Positions 8,275 through 16,648 of a stretch of DNA of 64,000 bases are shown piece by piece. Both the position numbers and the translations under genes were made by a program. The first letter of the stretch is position 1, and each line of letters opens with the position of its first letter. This DNA comes from Flavobacterium sp. KS-LB2 (lineage in GTDB: Bacteria; Bacteroidota; Bacteroidia; Flavobacteriales; Flavobacteriaceae): positions 1,612,001-1,676,000 of the forward strand of contig NZ_CP145904.1 of assembly GCF_036895565.1 (NCBI RefSeq). The letters are read 5' to 3'. The notes below the pieces were generated by a model, which worked only from the letters and a program-made list of their open reading frames with translations, searched no databases and was not told where the DNA came from.

Positions 8275-9444
8275 ATGGAAAAAATATTCAATAATACGCA
8301 AGTTGCCTTTTCATTAAAAAGTGATACGGAACTTGATAGAGCTTATTTCCTTTTCAAAATGATTGATAATCAACCTCTAGTTCGAATAGGAACTGCGGTT
8401 ACTAATTTTGCCCTAAAAGCGAATCTTCCGGTGGAAGGTTTGATACGTGCTACGGTTTTTGACCATTTTTGTGGTGGTGTAAATGAGGTGGACTGTCTTT
8501 CTGTGGTTGATAAGATGTATACCAAAGGAGTTTCATCTGTTTTAGATTATTCTGTAGAAGGAAAAGAAGAAGAAGAACAGTTTGATGCTGCACTAGAAAT
8601 GACTTTAAAAACCATTGAATTTGCTAGAGAGCGTCAAGCAATTCCTTTTGCAGTTTTTAAACCAACCGGTTTTGGTCGTTTTGAATTGTATGAGAAATTA
8701 GGAGAAAAACAAACGTTAACTGCCGAAGAACAAGCAGAATGGAATAGAGTAGTGGCCCGTTTTGATTTGGTATGTAAAGATGCTCATTCTAAAAATGTTG
8801 CCCTTTTGATTGATGGTGAAGAAAGCTGGATGCAAGACGCCGCGGATGATTTAGTTACCGAAATGATGCGCAAATACAATAAAGAGAAAGCCATTGTTTT
8901 CAATACGTTGCAAATGTACCGTTGGGATCGTTTGGATTATTTGAAAAAATTACACGAACAAGCCAAAAAAGACGGTTTCTTCATTGGAATGAAATTAGTT
9001 CGTGGTGCTTACATGGAAAAAGAAATCGCACGTGCTGAAGAAAAAGGATATCCATCACCAATTTGTGCATCAAAAGAAGCTACAGATGAAAATTACGATG
9101 CGGCAGTTCATTATATGACTGATCATTTAGAGATGATGTCTATTTTTGCAGGAACCCACAATGAGTTAAGCACCTATAGGCTAATGGAATTGATGCAAGA
9201 AAAGGGAATTAAAACGAACGACGATAGGATTTGGTTTGGTCAATTGTACGGAATGAGCGATAATATCAGTTATAATCTTGCTGCTCATGGGTATAATGTA
9301 GCAAAATATTTGCCATTTGGCCCTGTAAAAGATGTGATGCCGTACTTGATTCGTCGTGCTGAAGAAAATACTTCTGTAGCTGGGCAAACTAGTCGTGAAT
9401 TGACATTAATCAAAACAGAACGCAACAGAAGAAAAGGAAAATAA
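8275..9444 (+). CDS. Proline dehydrogenase
   Basis: A 389-aa FAD-dependent TIM-barrel enzyme that oxidises proline to pyrroline-5-carboxylate and passes electrons to the quinone pool. Visible landmarks are the FAVFKPTGFGRF strand, LLIDGEESWMQDA, FNTLQMYRWDR, the GMKLVRGAYMEKE segment and the substrate-binding YLIRRAEENTS close to the C-terminus. This is a stand-alone proline dehydrogenase rather than the fused PutA. The ATG at 8275 sits behind a good promoter. The gene ends before a strong bidirectional terminator at 9494-9527. Confidence 0.93.
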   Translation: MEKIFNNTQVAFSLKSDTELDRAYFLFKMIDNQPLVRIGTAVTNFALKANLPVEGLIRATVFDHFCGGVNEVDCLSVVDKMYTKGVSSVLDYSVEGKEEEEQFDAALEMTLKTIEFARERQAIPFAVFKPTGFGRFELYEKLGEKQTLTAEEQAEWNRVVARFDLVCKDAHSKNVALLIDGEESWMQDAADDLVTEMMRKYNKEKAIVFNTLQMYRWDRLDYLKKLHEQAKKDGFFIGMKLVRGAYMEKEIARAEEKGYPSPICASKEATDENYDAAVHYMTDHLEMMSIFAGTHNELSTYRLMELMQEKGIKTNDDRIWFGQLYGMSDNISYNLAAHGYNVAKYLPFGPVKDVMPYLIRRAEENTSVAGQTSRELTLIKTERNRRKGK

Positions 9445-9493
9445 AGTTTTTAGTGTTCAGTTTGTAGTAGTCAGTGACATTTAAGTCCATAAG

Positions 9494-9527
9494 AAAAACT
9501 CCATTCAAGTAGCTGAATGGAGTTTTT
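9494..9527. terminator. Bidirectional terminator between proline dehydrogenase and ABC exporter
   Basis: Perfect 14-bp inverted repeat (AAAAACTCCATTCA / TGAATGGAGTTTTT) with a 6-nt loop. T-runs on both strands serve the two convergent genes. Confidence 0.88.
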
Positions 9528-9552
9528 TTTATGTCAAAATGCACAATAAAAT

Positions 9553-11340
9553 TTAAGAATTGCTGAATTGTAAATTACTTAAATTTTTATAGATACCATT
9601 TTCTAAAGCTATTAATTCTTGATGCGTTCCTTGCTCCGTAATTTTTCCTTTATCCAAAACTAAAATTTGATCTGCATTTCGAATCGTCGAAAGGCGATGT
9701 GCGATAATAATACTCGTTCTTCCTTCCATTAAAATTTCTAAGGCTTCTTGAACTAGTTTTTCACTTTCACTGTCTAATGATGAAGTGGCTTCATCGAGAA
9801 TCAAAATACTTGGATTTTTTAGTAGCGCTCTTGCAATGGCAATACGTTGACGCTGACCTCCTGAAAGTTTAATACCTCTTTCTCCCACGATAGTTTCAAA
9901 TTTCTCCGGGAAACTTTCGATAAAATTATACGCATTGGCTTGTTTTGCTGCAGTAAGGATTTCTTCTTCGGTAGCATTTGGTTTTCCGTAAGCAATATTC
10001 TCTCTGATGGTTCCTCCAAATAATATTACATCTTGCGGCACAATACTCATATTTCCACGAAGGTTTTCCAAATCAAAATCATAGATGTTTTTTCCGTCAA
10101 CCAATATTTCTCCTTCATCAATGTTATAAAAACGCAGTAGGAGTGAAGCAATAGTCGATTTACCAGTTCCACTTGGACCAACAATGGCTATTTTTTGACC
10201 AAAATTAGCTGTAAAACTTACGTCTTTCAATACTTTGATTTCTTTTCTAGAATGATAACTAAATGCTACATTTTTGAAAGTGACATTTCCTTTTATTTTT
10301 GGGGTTTCAGTAGCATTTTGAACTGAATTAATTTTTTCAGGACTTTCGTCTAATAATTCAAAAACACGTTCCGTTGCACCAATCGCTTTTTGGATTTGGG
10401 CATAAAGTTCCGCAATTCCTCCAAAAGATGCACCTACAAATGTAGAATACAATACAAACGAAATCAATTGTCCTACGCTCATTTCTCCGCTAATACTCAA
10501 TCGAACTCCATACCAAACTACGGCAACAATGGCTCCGAAAAGACAGAAAATAATGAATGAAGCAAAATAACCTCGATATTTGCCACCTTTAATGGCTATT
10601 TTAACCACTTCCTTTATTTTTCCATTATAGCGGGCAATTTCGTACCACTCATTGGCGAAAGCCTTAACGATAGAAATTCCTTGCATCGTTTCTTCAACAA
10701 TTACTTGACTTTCGGCAACTTTATCTTGAACATTTTTTGAATATTTTCGAATAAATCGCCCAAAAATAACAGCCGCAACAGCAACAAGCGGAACTACGGA
10801 TAACATCAACAACGTCAATTTAATACTTTCATTTGCTAGCAATAAAACGCCTCCAATAATTAGAATAAATTGTCTTAAAAATTCAGCAATAGTAGATGTT
10901 AATGTATCTTGAATCTGAGTTATATCAGAACTGATTCGGCTATTTAATTCACCAACACGTTTTTGCGAGAAGAAGGACATTGGTAATTTTACCAAATTAG
11001 TGTAAAGCGATAATCTAAGATTAGCTAAGGTATTTTCAGTAAAATTTACAAATAAATACAATCTAAAAAACGAAAATATAGATTGAAGAAATAAAATTAT
11101 AATTAACCCTCCAGCAATCATGTTAGCTTGATTATTATCTTTGTTTTTCACACAATCAATAAGCATTCCCATTAGCTTAGGAAAAGCTAAAGCTGTTGCT
11201 CCGGTAAATAATAGAAAGATTAAACCGATATAAAATTTCCAACGGTGGTTTCCTGCGTATTGAAATATTACAGTTGCTTTTTGAAGTGAAGTTGCAGTAA
11301 TTTTTGATTTTGGTAAATCGTTTTCTTTGAACCTGGCCAT
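9553..11340 (-). CDS. ABC transporter, fused permease/ATPase (MsbA/multidrug exporter type)
   Basis: A 595-aa half-transporter that should act as a homodimer in the inner membrane. The N-terminal half has about six hydrophobic segments; the first is FYIGLIFLLFTGATALAF. The ATPase half has Walker A GPSGTGKS, a Q-loop (SIVPQDVILFG), the signature LSGGQRQRIAIARALL, Walker B LILDEATSSLD and the switch His in IIAHRLSTIRNAD. The family exports lipids, peptides or drugs; the substrate is not evident. It has its own promoter (TACATTTG with TTG 19 nt upstream) just before the ATG and looks monocistronic. Confidence 0.93.
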   Translation of the reverse strand: MARFKENDLPKSKITATSLQKATVIFQYAGNHRWKFYIGLIFLLFTGATALAFPKLMGMLIDCVKNKDNNQANMIAGGLIIILFLQSIFSFFRLYLFVNFTENTLANLRLSLYTNLVKLPMSFFSQKRVGELNSRISSDITQIQDTLTSTIAEFLRQFILIIGGVLLLANESIKLTLLMLSVVPLVAVAAVIFGRFIRKYSKNVQDKVAESQVIVEETMQGISIVKAFANEWYEIARYNGKIKEVVKIAIKGGKYRGYFASFIIFCLFGAIVAVVWYGVRLSISGEMSVGQLISFVLYSTFVGASFGGIAELYAQIQKAIGATERVFELLDESPEKINSVQNATETPKIKGNVTFKNVAFSYHSRKEIKVLKDVSFTANFGQKIAIVGPSGTGKSTIASLLLRFYNIDEGEILVDGKNIYDFDLENLRGNMSIVPQDVILFGGTIRENIAYGKPNATEEEILTAAKQANAYNFIESFPEKFETIVGERGIKLSGGQRQRIAIARALLKNPSILILDEATSSLDSESEKLVQEALEILMEGRTSIIIAHRLSTIRNADQILVLDKGKITEQGTHQELIALENGIYKNLSNLQFSNS

Positions 11341-11358
11341 TATCTTTTGTTTATTTCA

Positions 11359-11388
11359 CAAATGTAATACTATAACGAATCAATACAA
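11359..11388 (-). promoter_or_regulatory. Promoter of the ABC exporter gene
   Basis: On the minus strand, TTG (11386-11388) is separated by 19 nt from TACATTTG (11359-11366), an exact -33/-7 pair of the Bacteroidota type. The ATG of the exporter follows 18 nt after the box. Confidence 0.7.
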
Positions 11389-11483
11389 AAAAATACTAGT
11401 GTTTCATATGCTACATAAAGTGCTATGATTGAGCGAAGAAGAAATAGAGGTCAATTTTTTATTCAATTTTTTTATAAATATGC

Positions 11484-11513
11484 TTGCAAATACCATTTCT
11501 AGCTGTATATTTG
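11484..11513 (+). promoter_or_regulatory. Promoter of tRNA-Val
   Basis: TTG (11484-11486), 19-nt spacer, then TATATTTG (11506-11513). This is the consensus -33/-7 arrangement, placed 38 nt before the mature tRNA 5' end. Confidence 0.75.
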
Positions 11514-11551
11514 CACTCGCAATCACAAAGTGGTAGCGGCCTAATAAAATA

Positions 11552-11629
11552 GGGCGATTAGCTCAGCTGGTTCAGAGCACCTCGTTTACACCGAGGGGGT
11601 CGGGGGTTCGAACCCCTCATCGCCCACCA
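11552..11629 (+). tRNA. tRNA-Val (anticodon TAC)
   Basis: The cloverleaf is complete. The acceptor stem GGGCGAT pairs with ATCGCCC, the anticodon stem CCTCG/CGAGG encloses the loop TTTACAC with anticodon TAC, the T-arm contains GGGGTTCGAACCCC, and the CCA end is encoded. It marks the left edge of the accessory region: the serine recombinase on the opposite strand reads into its 3' half, as expected when an element integrates at a tRNA end. Confidence 0.96.
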
Positions 11630-13142
11630 TAAGAGACAAGTCAGAAATATTCTGATTTGTCTCTTTTTTATTTGAGTCTAACTGCTCATTAATCAAGTAC
11701 ATTAGCTGAACTGCTTCATTGATTCTTGTGGTTCGAAATCCAATTCCATCATATATCAAATTCTCGGGATATATTGAACCAATCAAATCTCTACATGCCA
11801 CAAATTCAGAATTATCGTAGATAGAATGAATCCTAAGCAAATTTTCAATTCCCTGATTAAGTAATTTTTCAATATCATCTTGATCAGTATCTATTCCTGA
11901 ATATCTTGCTTGAAGCCTTGCTAATGTCTCTCCATAATCAGATTTTATATCTCTGTAGTCTCCTGAGTCAATTTGATTTGTCATTAGTAAATCTCGAGCC
12001 TTACTTAATCTACCTTCATAATCCTTTATTTGCTTTAATAGCTGAGTCTTTTCATTTTGCCTTTCCTTTGTTTGTTCTTTATAAGCTTCTAGAATTATGA
12101 TACTATAAACTTTTTTATATTGTCGTTTTGGAGCATATTTTAAAAGTTCCTTTATAAACATTTGATTTACATCATCAGCATTTGAGCGATAGGTACAACC
12201 TTTATAACAATGGTAATAGGCGTAATATTTATTACGCCCTTTTGATTTACTTCCAGACAACACTTTTCCACAAACTGGACATATTAAAAACCCTCTTAAA
12301 GGAAGTTCTAAGATAGTTTCAACTTTTGCACGAATTACTTTCTTTCTTCCGTCCACTACATCTTGAACTTTATAAAACAATTCCTCGCTGATAATTGCTT
12401 CATGCTGTCCATTGGCTAAATAGCTCTCTTCATCCTTATACTGAGAAACTTTTATTTTTCCGCAGTACAAAGGATTTCTCACTGCAAGCCAAAAGCTGTG
12501 CTTTCCTGTTTTTATGCCTTTTTTCCTTGCTAGTCGATGGATATCCTCAGTACTGAAAATACCTTTTGCAATTTCATTAAATGCCCAACGCATTATAGAT
12601 GCCTCAGGCTCTTTAATTGCAATATATTTACTGCCGTCTTCTTTTGATCTGTTTGCATATCCTATTGGAGCTTGACTGACATATCTTCCTTCTTTCTTTG
12701 CTCTACGCATACCATGAAAAACATTTAACGCCCTTCTATCATTTTCTACCTCTGGAACAGCCAAATAAAAGGCAAGCATCATTTTGTTTTCAGGAACAGA
12801 TAAATCTAAAGGCTGTTCTATGGCTTGTGGCTCAACTCCAAGTTTTCTTAAGGTGCTAATCATTTGATAAGCGTCTCCTGCATTTCTACTGAATCGATCC
12901 CATTTGGTAAATAAAAGTAAATCCGTTTTATTTTTAAATCTTTTTAAGTTAACCAATAATAATTTCCACTTTGGTCTTAGAAATGTTTTGGCAGAATGAT
13001 CTTCATAAATAACATCCCGCACTGCAATGTTATTTATCTGGCAATATTTTTTTAGTACTTCTTCTTGATTTCTTTGTGAATATCCTTTGTCGGCTTGCTC
13101 GTCCGTACTCACTCTCACATAAAGGTCTGCTATTTGTTTCAT
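11586..13142 (-). CDS. Large serine recombinase of an integrative element
   Basis: A 518-aa recombinase. The N-terminal resolvase domain starts LYVRVSTDEQ with the nucleophilic serine, and the helix TKWDRFSRNA is typical. A recombinase domain follows, then a zinc-ribbon (CPVCGKVLSG with a later CYKGC) and a coiled coil near residues 350-390. Large serine recombinases cut and rejoin att sites without needing homology. The last residues (VGDEGFEPPTPSV) are the antisense translation of the tRNA-Val 3' half, and the stop codon lies in the tRNA, so the natural C-terminus is probably supplied by the attachment site. It is preceded by a short overlapping partner gene. Confidence 0.9.
   Translation of the reverse strand: MKQIADLYVRVSTDEQADKGYSQRNQEEVLKKYCQINNIAVRDVIYEDHSAKTFLRPKWKLLLVNLKRFKNKTDLLLFTKWDRFSRNAGDAYQMISTLRKLGVEPQAIEQPLDLSVPENKMMLAFYLAVPEVENDRRALNVFHGMRRAKKEGRYVSQAPIGYANRSKEDGSKYIAIKEPEASIMRWAFNEIAKGIFSTEDIHRLARKKGIKTGKHSFWLAVRNPLYCGKIKVSQYKDEESYLANGQHEAIISEELFYKVQDVVDGRKKVIRAKVETILELPLRGFLICPVCGKVLSGSKSKGRNKYYAYYHCYKGCTYRSNADDVNQMFIKELLKYAPKRQYKKVYSIIILEAYKEQTKERQNEKTQLLKQIKDYEGRLSKARDLLMTNQIDSGDYRDIKSDYGETLARLQARYSGIDTDQDDIEKLLNQGIENLLRIHSIYDNSEFVACRDLIGSIYPENLIYDGIGFRTTRINEAVQLMYLINEQLDSNKKETNQNISDLSLMVGDEGFEPPTPSV
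11631..11669 (+). terminator. Terminator hairpin just after tRNA-Val
   Basis: A 15-bp stem with one G-T wobble (arms 11631-11645 and 11651-11665), a 5-nt loop and a following T-run. It ends the tRNA transcript. It also lies inside the 3' end of the recombinase frame on the other strand. Confidence 0.8.
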
Positions 13143-13308
13143 TTTGTTGATTTAAAAAATTAAATACTGTTATACTCGCTAGTTTGCGCATAAATTCCAA
13201 GATTATCCTTGCTTGGTCAAGTGTCAGGTCTAAATTTTCTTCTTTGAACATTTTTAAAGCTTGTTCATCCGTAAGTCTCCCTCTTTCATTTCTTTCATTG
13301 CTTTCCAT
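13030..13308 (-). CDS. Small protein preceding the serine recombinase
   Basis: A 92-aa frame that overlaps the recombinase start by 113 nt in another frame. The part outside the overlap (starting MESNERNERGRLTDEQALKM and including LDLTLDQARIILEFMRKLA) looks like a real helical protein, similar to small accessory genes next to recombinases of Bacteroidota elements. The C-terminal third, inside the overlap, may be of little importance. It could help control recombinase expression by translational coupling; this is inference from position only. Confidence 0.55.
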   Translation of the reverse strand: MESNERNERGRLTDEQALKMFKEENLDLTLDQARIILEFMRKLASITVFNFLNQQNETNSRPLCESEYGRASRQRIFTKKSRRSTKKILPDK

Positions 13309-13327
13309 TTGTCATCTCACTTCATTA

Positions 13328-13353
13328 AAAAAAGACCAGTTATGGTCTTTTTT
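13328..13353 (-). terminator. Terminator after the 118-aa gene
   Basis: Perfect 10-bp inverted repeat AAAAAAGACC/GGTCTTTTTT with a 6-nt loop, between the 118-aa gene and the small recombinase partner on the minus strand. Confidence 0.75.
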
Positions 13354-13438
13354 GTTCAACAATCATTTATCGTTATAAAGATAAGATCTTGATTTGTAAT
13401 GATCATAAGTAAAATATAGCTATGATGACTATGGATTT

Positions 13439-13795
13439 TTATTCTTCTATAATATTTTCATCTTCATTTCTAGAATCTGCAGGAAACAATATTCTTATTT
13501 CATTTAGCAGCTCAATTTCATCACTTGGGAATAGTTGCAAAGCAATCCCCAGTATTAAACCTACATCAATTGACTGATTTTTTATCGTAACGGGAACTTC
13601 AGCTCCATCTTGATCCAGAGCCACAATACATAATTTCAGTAGATTTCTAATAATCGAAGCGAGTTCATAATAATCATACACTCTTATTTTTAAGTTATAA
13701 ATCCCGCCTTTATCTTCAGCTGGCTTCAAAGTGTTGAGACAATTGGAAGTTAATCTTTTAACAGCCTTTAGCTTTTCAATTTCATCTTTTTCCAT
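13439..13795 (-). CDS. Hypothetical protein of the integrative element
   Basis: A 118-aa soluble protein without a recognised family. It is mostly helical in appearance, with a middle hydrophobic segment (DVGLILGIALQLF) too polar in context for a clear membrane span, and an acidic tail. It lies 45 nt after the 539-aa gene on the same strand and is followed by a terminator, so the two may form one unit carried by the recombinase element. No catalytic motif is visible. Confidence 0.6.
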   Translation of the reverse strand: MEKDEIEKLKAVKRLTSNCLNTLKPAEDKGGIYNLKIRVYDYYELASIIRNLLKLCIVALDQDGAEVPVTIKNQSIDVGLILGIALQLFPSDEIELLNEIRILFPADSRNEDENIIEE

Positions 13796-13840
13796 GATCT
13801 TAATTTTTTAAATCGGTTAATTTTATTGAATAACAATGTA

Positions 13841-15460
13841 TCAGTCTTGCTCAAAGGGCAATAGTAATCTGCCTTCAATAACCAAATTGTGAAGTTCAGA
13901 CATCAATTTCTCAACAATAACGTTCATCTGATCAACCTCATCTTTGTTGAGCTTTGACAACTTATGATGAAGCATCATATGTCTATCCAAATAAGGAAAG
14001 AAATCAGTCCAGAACTGTTCTATTAAATAATTGTATTTTCTTATATCGGGATCGGCATAGATGCATAATTGCCATAATGTTTGATTTGACAAATAATTAG
14101 ACAGGTAGTAAGTCTTAATAAAAATATATGTTCTACAAAAGGACATAAAAAACAATGTGAAAAGGGAATCTAAACCTTGGTAGTTTTCTTTTGTATCATT
14201 AACTATTGTGAAAAATTGCAAGGCAATGTCCTTCGTCGGCTTATAATAAAAATGTAAATCAGCATGATAAGGATTGTGAGGCACCTCCCAATGAAATTCA
14301 GGAAGGTATTCGTTGGATGAATATGTCAAGTATTTGCCTTGTATAATTCTGGAAAAGAAACTTTGATGCTGATACAGACTAGTTTGTATCCAGTAACGGC
14401 TGTGGCTTAACAAAACGAAATCATATTTTTCTCCTATTTTGCTTTTTAGAGATTGAGTGATTAATTTTAATTTTTCATTGCTAGCACCCATAGCTATAAG
14501 CATCAGATAATAAGTCGTTTTTTCATGGTCAGTAACTTGATGATATAAGTAGATCTGTTCGACTTCAACAGAGTTTAATATGGTTTCTATTGCAATGCCG
14601 AGAATTATATCTTTAGGTTTGTCCTCAATTTGACATACAAAATCGTGTCTTTCAAATAATCCTTTTTTTATTAATTTCTTTAATTGGTCAAACCGTTCTT
14701 TGATAAGACGATAGAGGCTTTGTTCAGCAATTCCAACTGCTTCATACATTTCATTTTTATATATTGCCTCATCATCATTGATGGAAGCTTCTTTTGCTTT
14801 AACAAACAGATCAATAAGATAATATTTGCTGTGGCTGTTTCTTACGAAGTATTTTTGAATATCAGGAATGTATTCAATCAGATTATTGATTCTTTCATCT
14901 AAAGTTAGCAAAGCAGATCTATTTCCCGAATACAGTTCTTCCAAATATTCAAGATCATATTCAATCAATCTTGAATACGATGTAAAAACACTGTTTGAAG
15001 AACCTTCTGAAATCAGGTTTTGGACTTGAGACAGATGAAGATCGTGATCGTGATGAAAATGGTCTTCAAAAACATTAAACCTCTTCTTGTATTTCTTCCA
15101 ATCTCTTCTAATGATAAGCGGATTTTCCAACTCTTTATTTTGGTAGATAATAGCTGACGGCTGGCAGTAAAATTCAATAAACGGATGTCCTAAAGAAAAT
15201 CTATAATGCAGCCTTTCAGAGTAAATGAAATAGACATCGATCTGATAGCGTTTTTTAACTTTTTTTACCCATTTGTTCTGCTGTAGCTCTTGTGCATCTA
15301 TATTTTTTTCGATGTGGATAATAAGATATGAAAACACGAAAGAGGTCTGTCTGGTAAAAAATATTTGAATGATAGTATGTTGATTAACTAATTGTCTCAG
15401 GATATTTTCTAAATACTCGTTTTCAAGTTTTGGAAATGAAAGTTTTTTTGAAGTTTTCAT
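13841..15460 (-). CDS. Unknown 539-aa protein of the integrative element
   Basis: A 539-aa protein that I cannot place in a named family. No signal peptide or membrane span is clear. The first 120 residues or so alternate strands and helices (FSYLIIHIEKNID, YQIDVYFIYSE) in a way that recalls nucleotidyltransferase-like folds. The C-terminal 180 residues are helical and rich in aromatic residues, as in HEPN-type bundles, but no Rx4-6H or GS-D-x-D motif was found, so this is only an impression. A His-rich patch (HFHHDHDLHLSQ) lies near residue 135. It is divergent from the XRE regulator, with repeated operator-like boxes in the shared gap. Confidence 0.65.
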   Translation of the reverse strand: MKTSKKLSFPKLENEYLENILRQLVNQHTIIQIFFTRQTSFVFSYLIIHIEKNIDAQELQQNKWVKKVKKRYQIDVYFIYSERLHYRFSLGHPFIEFYCQPSAIIYQNKELENPLIIRRDWKKYKKRFNVFEDHFHHDHDLHLSQVQNLISEGSSNSVFTSYSRLIEYDLEYLEELYSGNRSALLTLDERINNLIEYIPDIQKYFVRNSHSKYYLIDLFVKAKEASINDDEAIYKNEMYEAVGIAEQSLYRLIKERFDQLKKLIKKGLFERHDFVCQIEDKPKDIILGIAIETILNSVEVEQIYLYHQVTDHEKTTYYLMLIAMGASNEKLKLITQSLKSKIGEKYDFVLLSHSRYWIQTSLYQHQSFFSRIIQGKYLTYSSNEYLPEFHWEVPHNPYHADLHFYYKPTKDIALQFFTIVNDTKENYQGLDSLFTLFFMSFCRTYIFIKTYYLSNYLSNQTLWQLCIYADPDIRKYNYLIEQFWTDFFPYLDRHMMLHHKLSKLNKDEVDQMNVIVEKLMSELHNLVIEGRLLLPFEQD

Positions 15461-15495
15461 AATTTTGCTTTTTTAATTAATACTTATCCGAAAAA

Positions 15496-15591
15496 TTGTA
15501 TTTTTGTTTAAAACACATTGCAAGTAAACAATAGATTGTACCGTACCGAACTAATCGAAATTGTATCATACTAATTCAAGCTTGTATTTTA
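15496..15591. promoter_or_regulatory. Four repeated operator-like boxes TTGTAYNNTA between divergent genes
   Basis: Four similar decamers on the plus strand: TTGTATTTTT (15496), TTGTACCGTA (15536), TTGTATCATA (15561) and TTGTATTTTA (15582). They lie in the divergent promoter gap between the 539-aa gene and the XRE regulator, which makes them candidate binding sites for that regulator. Confidence 0.4.
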
Positions 15592-15621
15592 CCGATGTGA
15601 AAAAAATTGAAGAATTTTAAA

Positions 15622-15629
15622 TATCTTTG
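15622..15629 (+). promoter_or_regulatory. -7 box of the XRE regulator gene
   Basis: TATCTTTG matches TAnnTTTG exactly, 4 nt before the ATG at 15634. The transcript would be leaderless or nearly so. No clear -33 TTG lies at the right distance, which would fit a regulated promoter. Confidence 0.5.
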
Positions 15630-15633
15630 TACT

Positions 15634-16041
15634 ATGAGCACAGCAACAAAACCGAAACATATAGGCAGAAATATCAGTCGAATCAGAGAGCTTCGAGGAA
15701 TGAAACAAGAAGCATTGGCTATTGCAATTGGTATAAGCCAGCAGTCAGTTTCTAATATAGAAGCAAGCGAAACAATTGACGAAGAAAAGCTACAGGCAAT
15801 TGCTGAAGTTCTTGGAGTTTCTGCTGAAGCAATTAAAAATTATAGTGATGAAGCCGTGTTTAATATTATCGGAAATACGTATCATAATACAAGTAGCGAT
15901 AATTCAACTTTAATAGCTAGTTCAATGAACTATCAACCAACTTTTAATACCGTTGAAAAAATTATTGAATTATACGAACGTTTAGTCCAAGCAGAAAAAG
16001 ATAAGGTTGAGTATTTGGAAAAATTATTGAAGGCTAAATAA
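15634..16041 (+). CDS. XRE-family helix-turn-helix regulator
   Basis: A 135-aa protein. The ATG at 15634 is chosen because the -7 box lies just before it; a frame nine codons longer would start upstream of that promoter. Residues 10-70 are a Cro/C1-type HTH (RELRGMKQEALAIAIGISQQSVSNIE). The C-terminal 35 residues or so form a likely coiled coil (EKIIELYERLVQAEKDKVEY), probably for dimerisation. It is divergent from the 539-aa gene, with repeated boxes between them, so it probably regulates itself and that operon. The gene is followed by a terminator hairpin at 16071-16095. Confidence 0.85.
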   Translation: MSTATKPKHIGRNISRIRELRGMKQEALAIAIGISQQSVSNIEASETIDEEKLQAIAEVLGVSAEAIKNYSDEAVFNIIGNTYHNTSSDNSTLIASSMNYQPTFNTVEKIIELYERLVQAEKDKVEYLEKLLKAK

Positions 16042-16070
16042 GCCTTTTATAAAAGATATAATTAATTCCA

Positions 16071-16095
16071 AAAAGAGACCTCAGAAGTCTCTTTT
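16071..16095 (+). terminator. Terminator after the XRE regulator
   Basis: A 9-bp stem AAAAGAGAC/GTCTCTTTT with a 7-nt loop and T-run, about 30 nt after the XRE stop codon. Confidence 0.75.
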
Positions 16096-16180
16096 TTGTT
16101 TGTAGAATAGAAAGTAAATCAAGTTTTATCAAAGCACCATATTATTATTGTGCGTAAAATGAAAATCAAAAAATAAACCG

Positions 16181-16426
16181 ATGGATAAAACTATTAAGCT
16201 AAGAGTTAAAAAAGAAATTGATAATAGCAGTGAGCTTAAAGTTTTGAAATTAAAAGGCACTTTAATTTCGAAAGGTTACACTGAAATTATTCATATTGCT
16301 GATGAAAATACAGAATATTATCTTAACTCATTTTCCACTTCCCCTGAGAATAAAAAAGAGGCGGAGCATTTTGTTTTAAACTATATTATAGACCATAATC
16401 TTGCCGACACCATTTCGTTGCTATAA
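16181..16426 (+). CDS. Hypothetical 81-aa protein
   Basis: An 81-aa protein with no recognised family. The start ATG at 16181 is the only reasonable one. The sequence begins MDKTIKLRVKKEID and has a strand-like stretch in the middle (TEIIHIADENTEYYLN), with no membrane span. It follows the XRE gene after a terminator and is followed by about 100 bp of AT-rich DNA and an inverted repeat. The function cannot be stated. Confidence 0.5.
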   Translation: MDKTIKLRVKKEIDNSSELKVLKLKGTLISKGYTEIIHIADENTEYYLNSFSTSPENKKEAEHFVLNYIIDHNLADTISLL

Positions 16427-16530
16427 GAAAACAAATAAATGATTTTTGATTGCAGTAATTTTTTTCAAATCATGTGCAAAAACCTTCATGAAAACAGTCA
16501 GAATTTTGCACATTAATTAAAATATATTCT

Positions 16531-16620
16531 TTTGAAAAAGTACGCTCCCTTATTCAAGATCTAATAATTATTTAGGAACATTTTCTTCCGTATTGGAATA
16601 AGGGAGCGTACACTTTCAAA
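16531..16620. repeat. Long inverted repeat (25-bp arms) with 40-nt centre
   Basis: The arms GTACGCTCCCTTATTC (16540-16555) and its exact reverse complement (16596-16611) are extended outward after two mismatches by TTTGAAA and TTTCAAA. The arms are richer in GC than the flanks. They lie between a small gene and a gene-poor region of the element and could be a cruciform, a protein-binding site or a remnant recombination/transfer site. Confidence 0.75.
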
Positions 16621-16648
16621 GACCTCTGAAATAAGTATTCTTAGAGCT

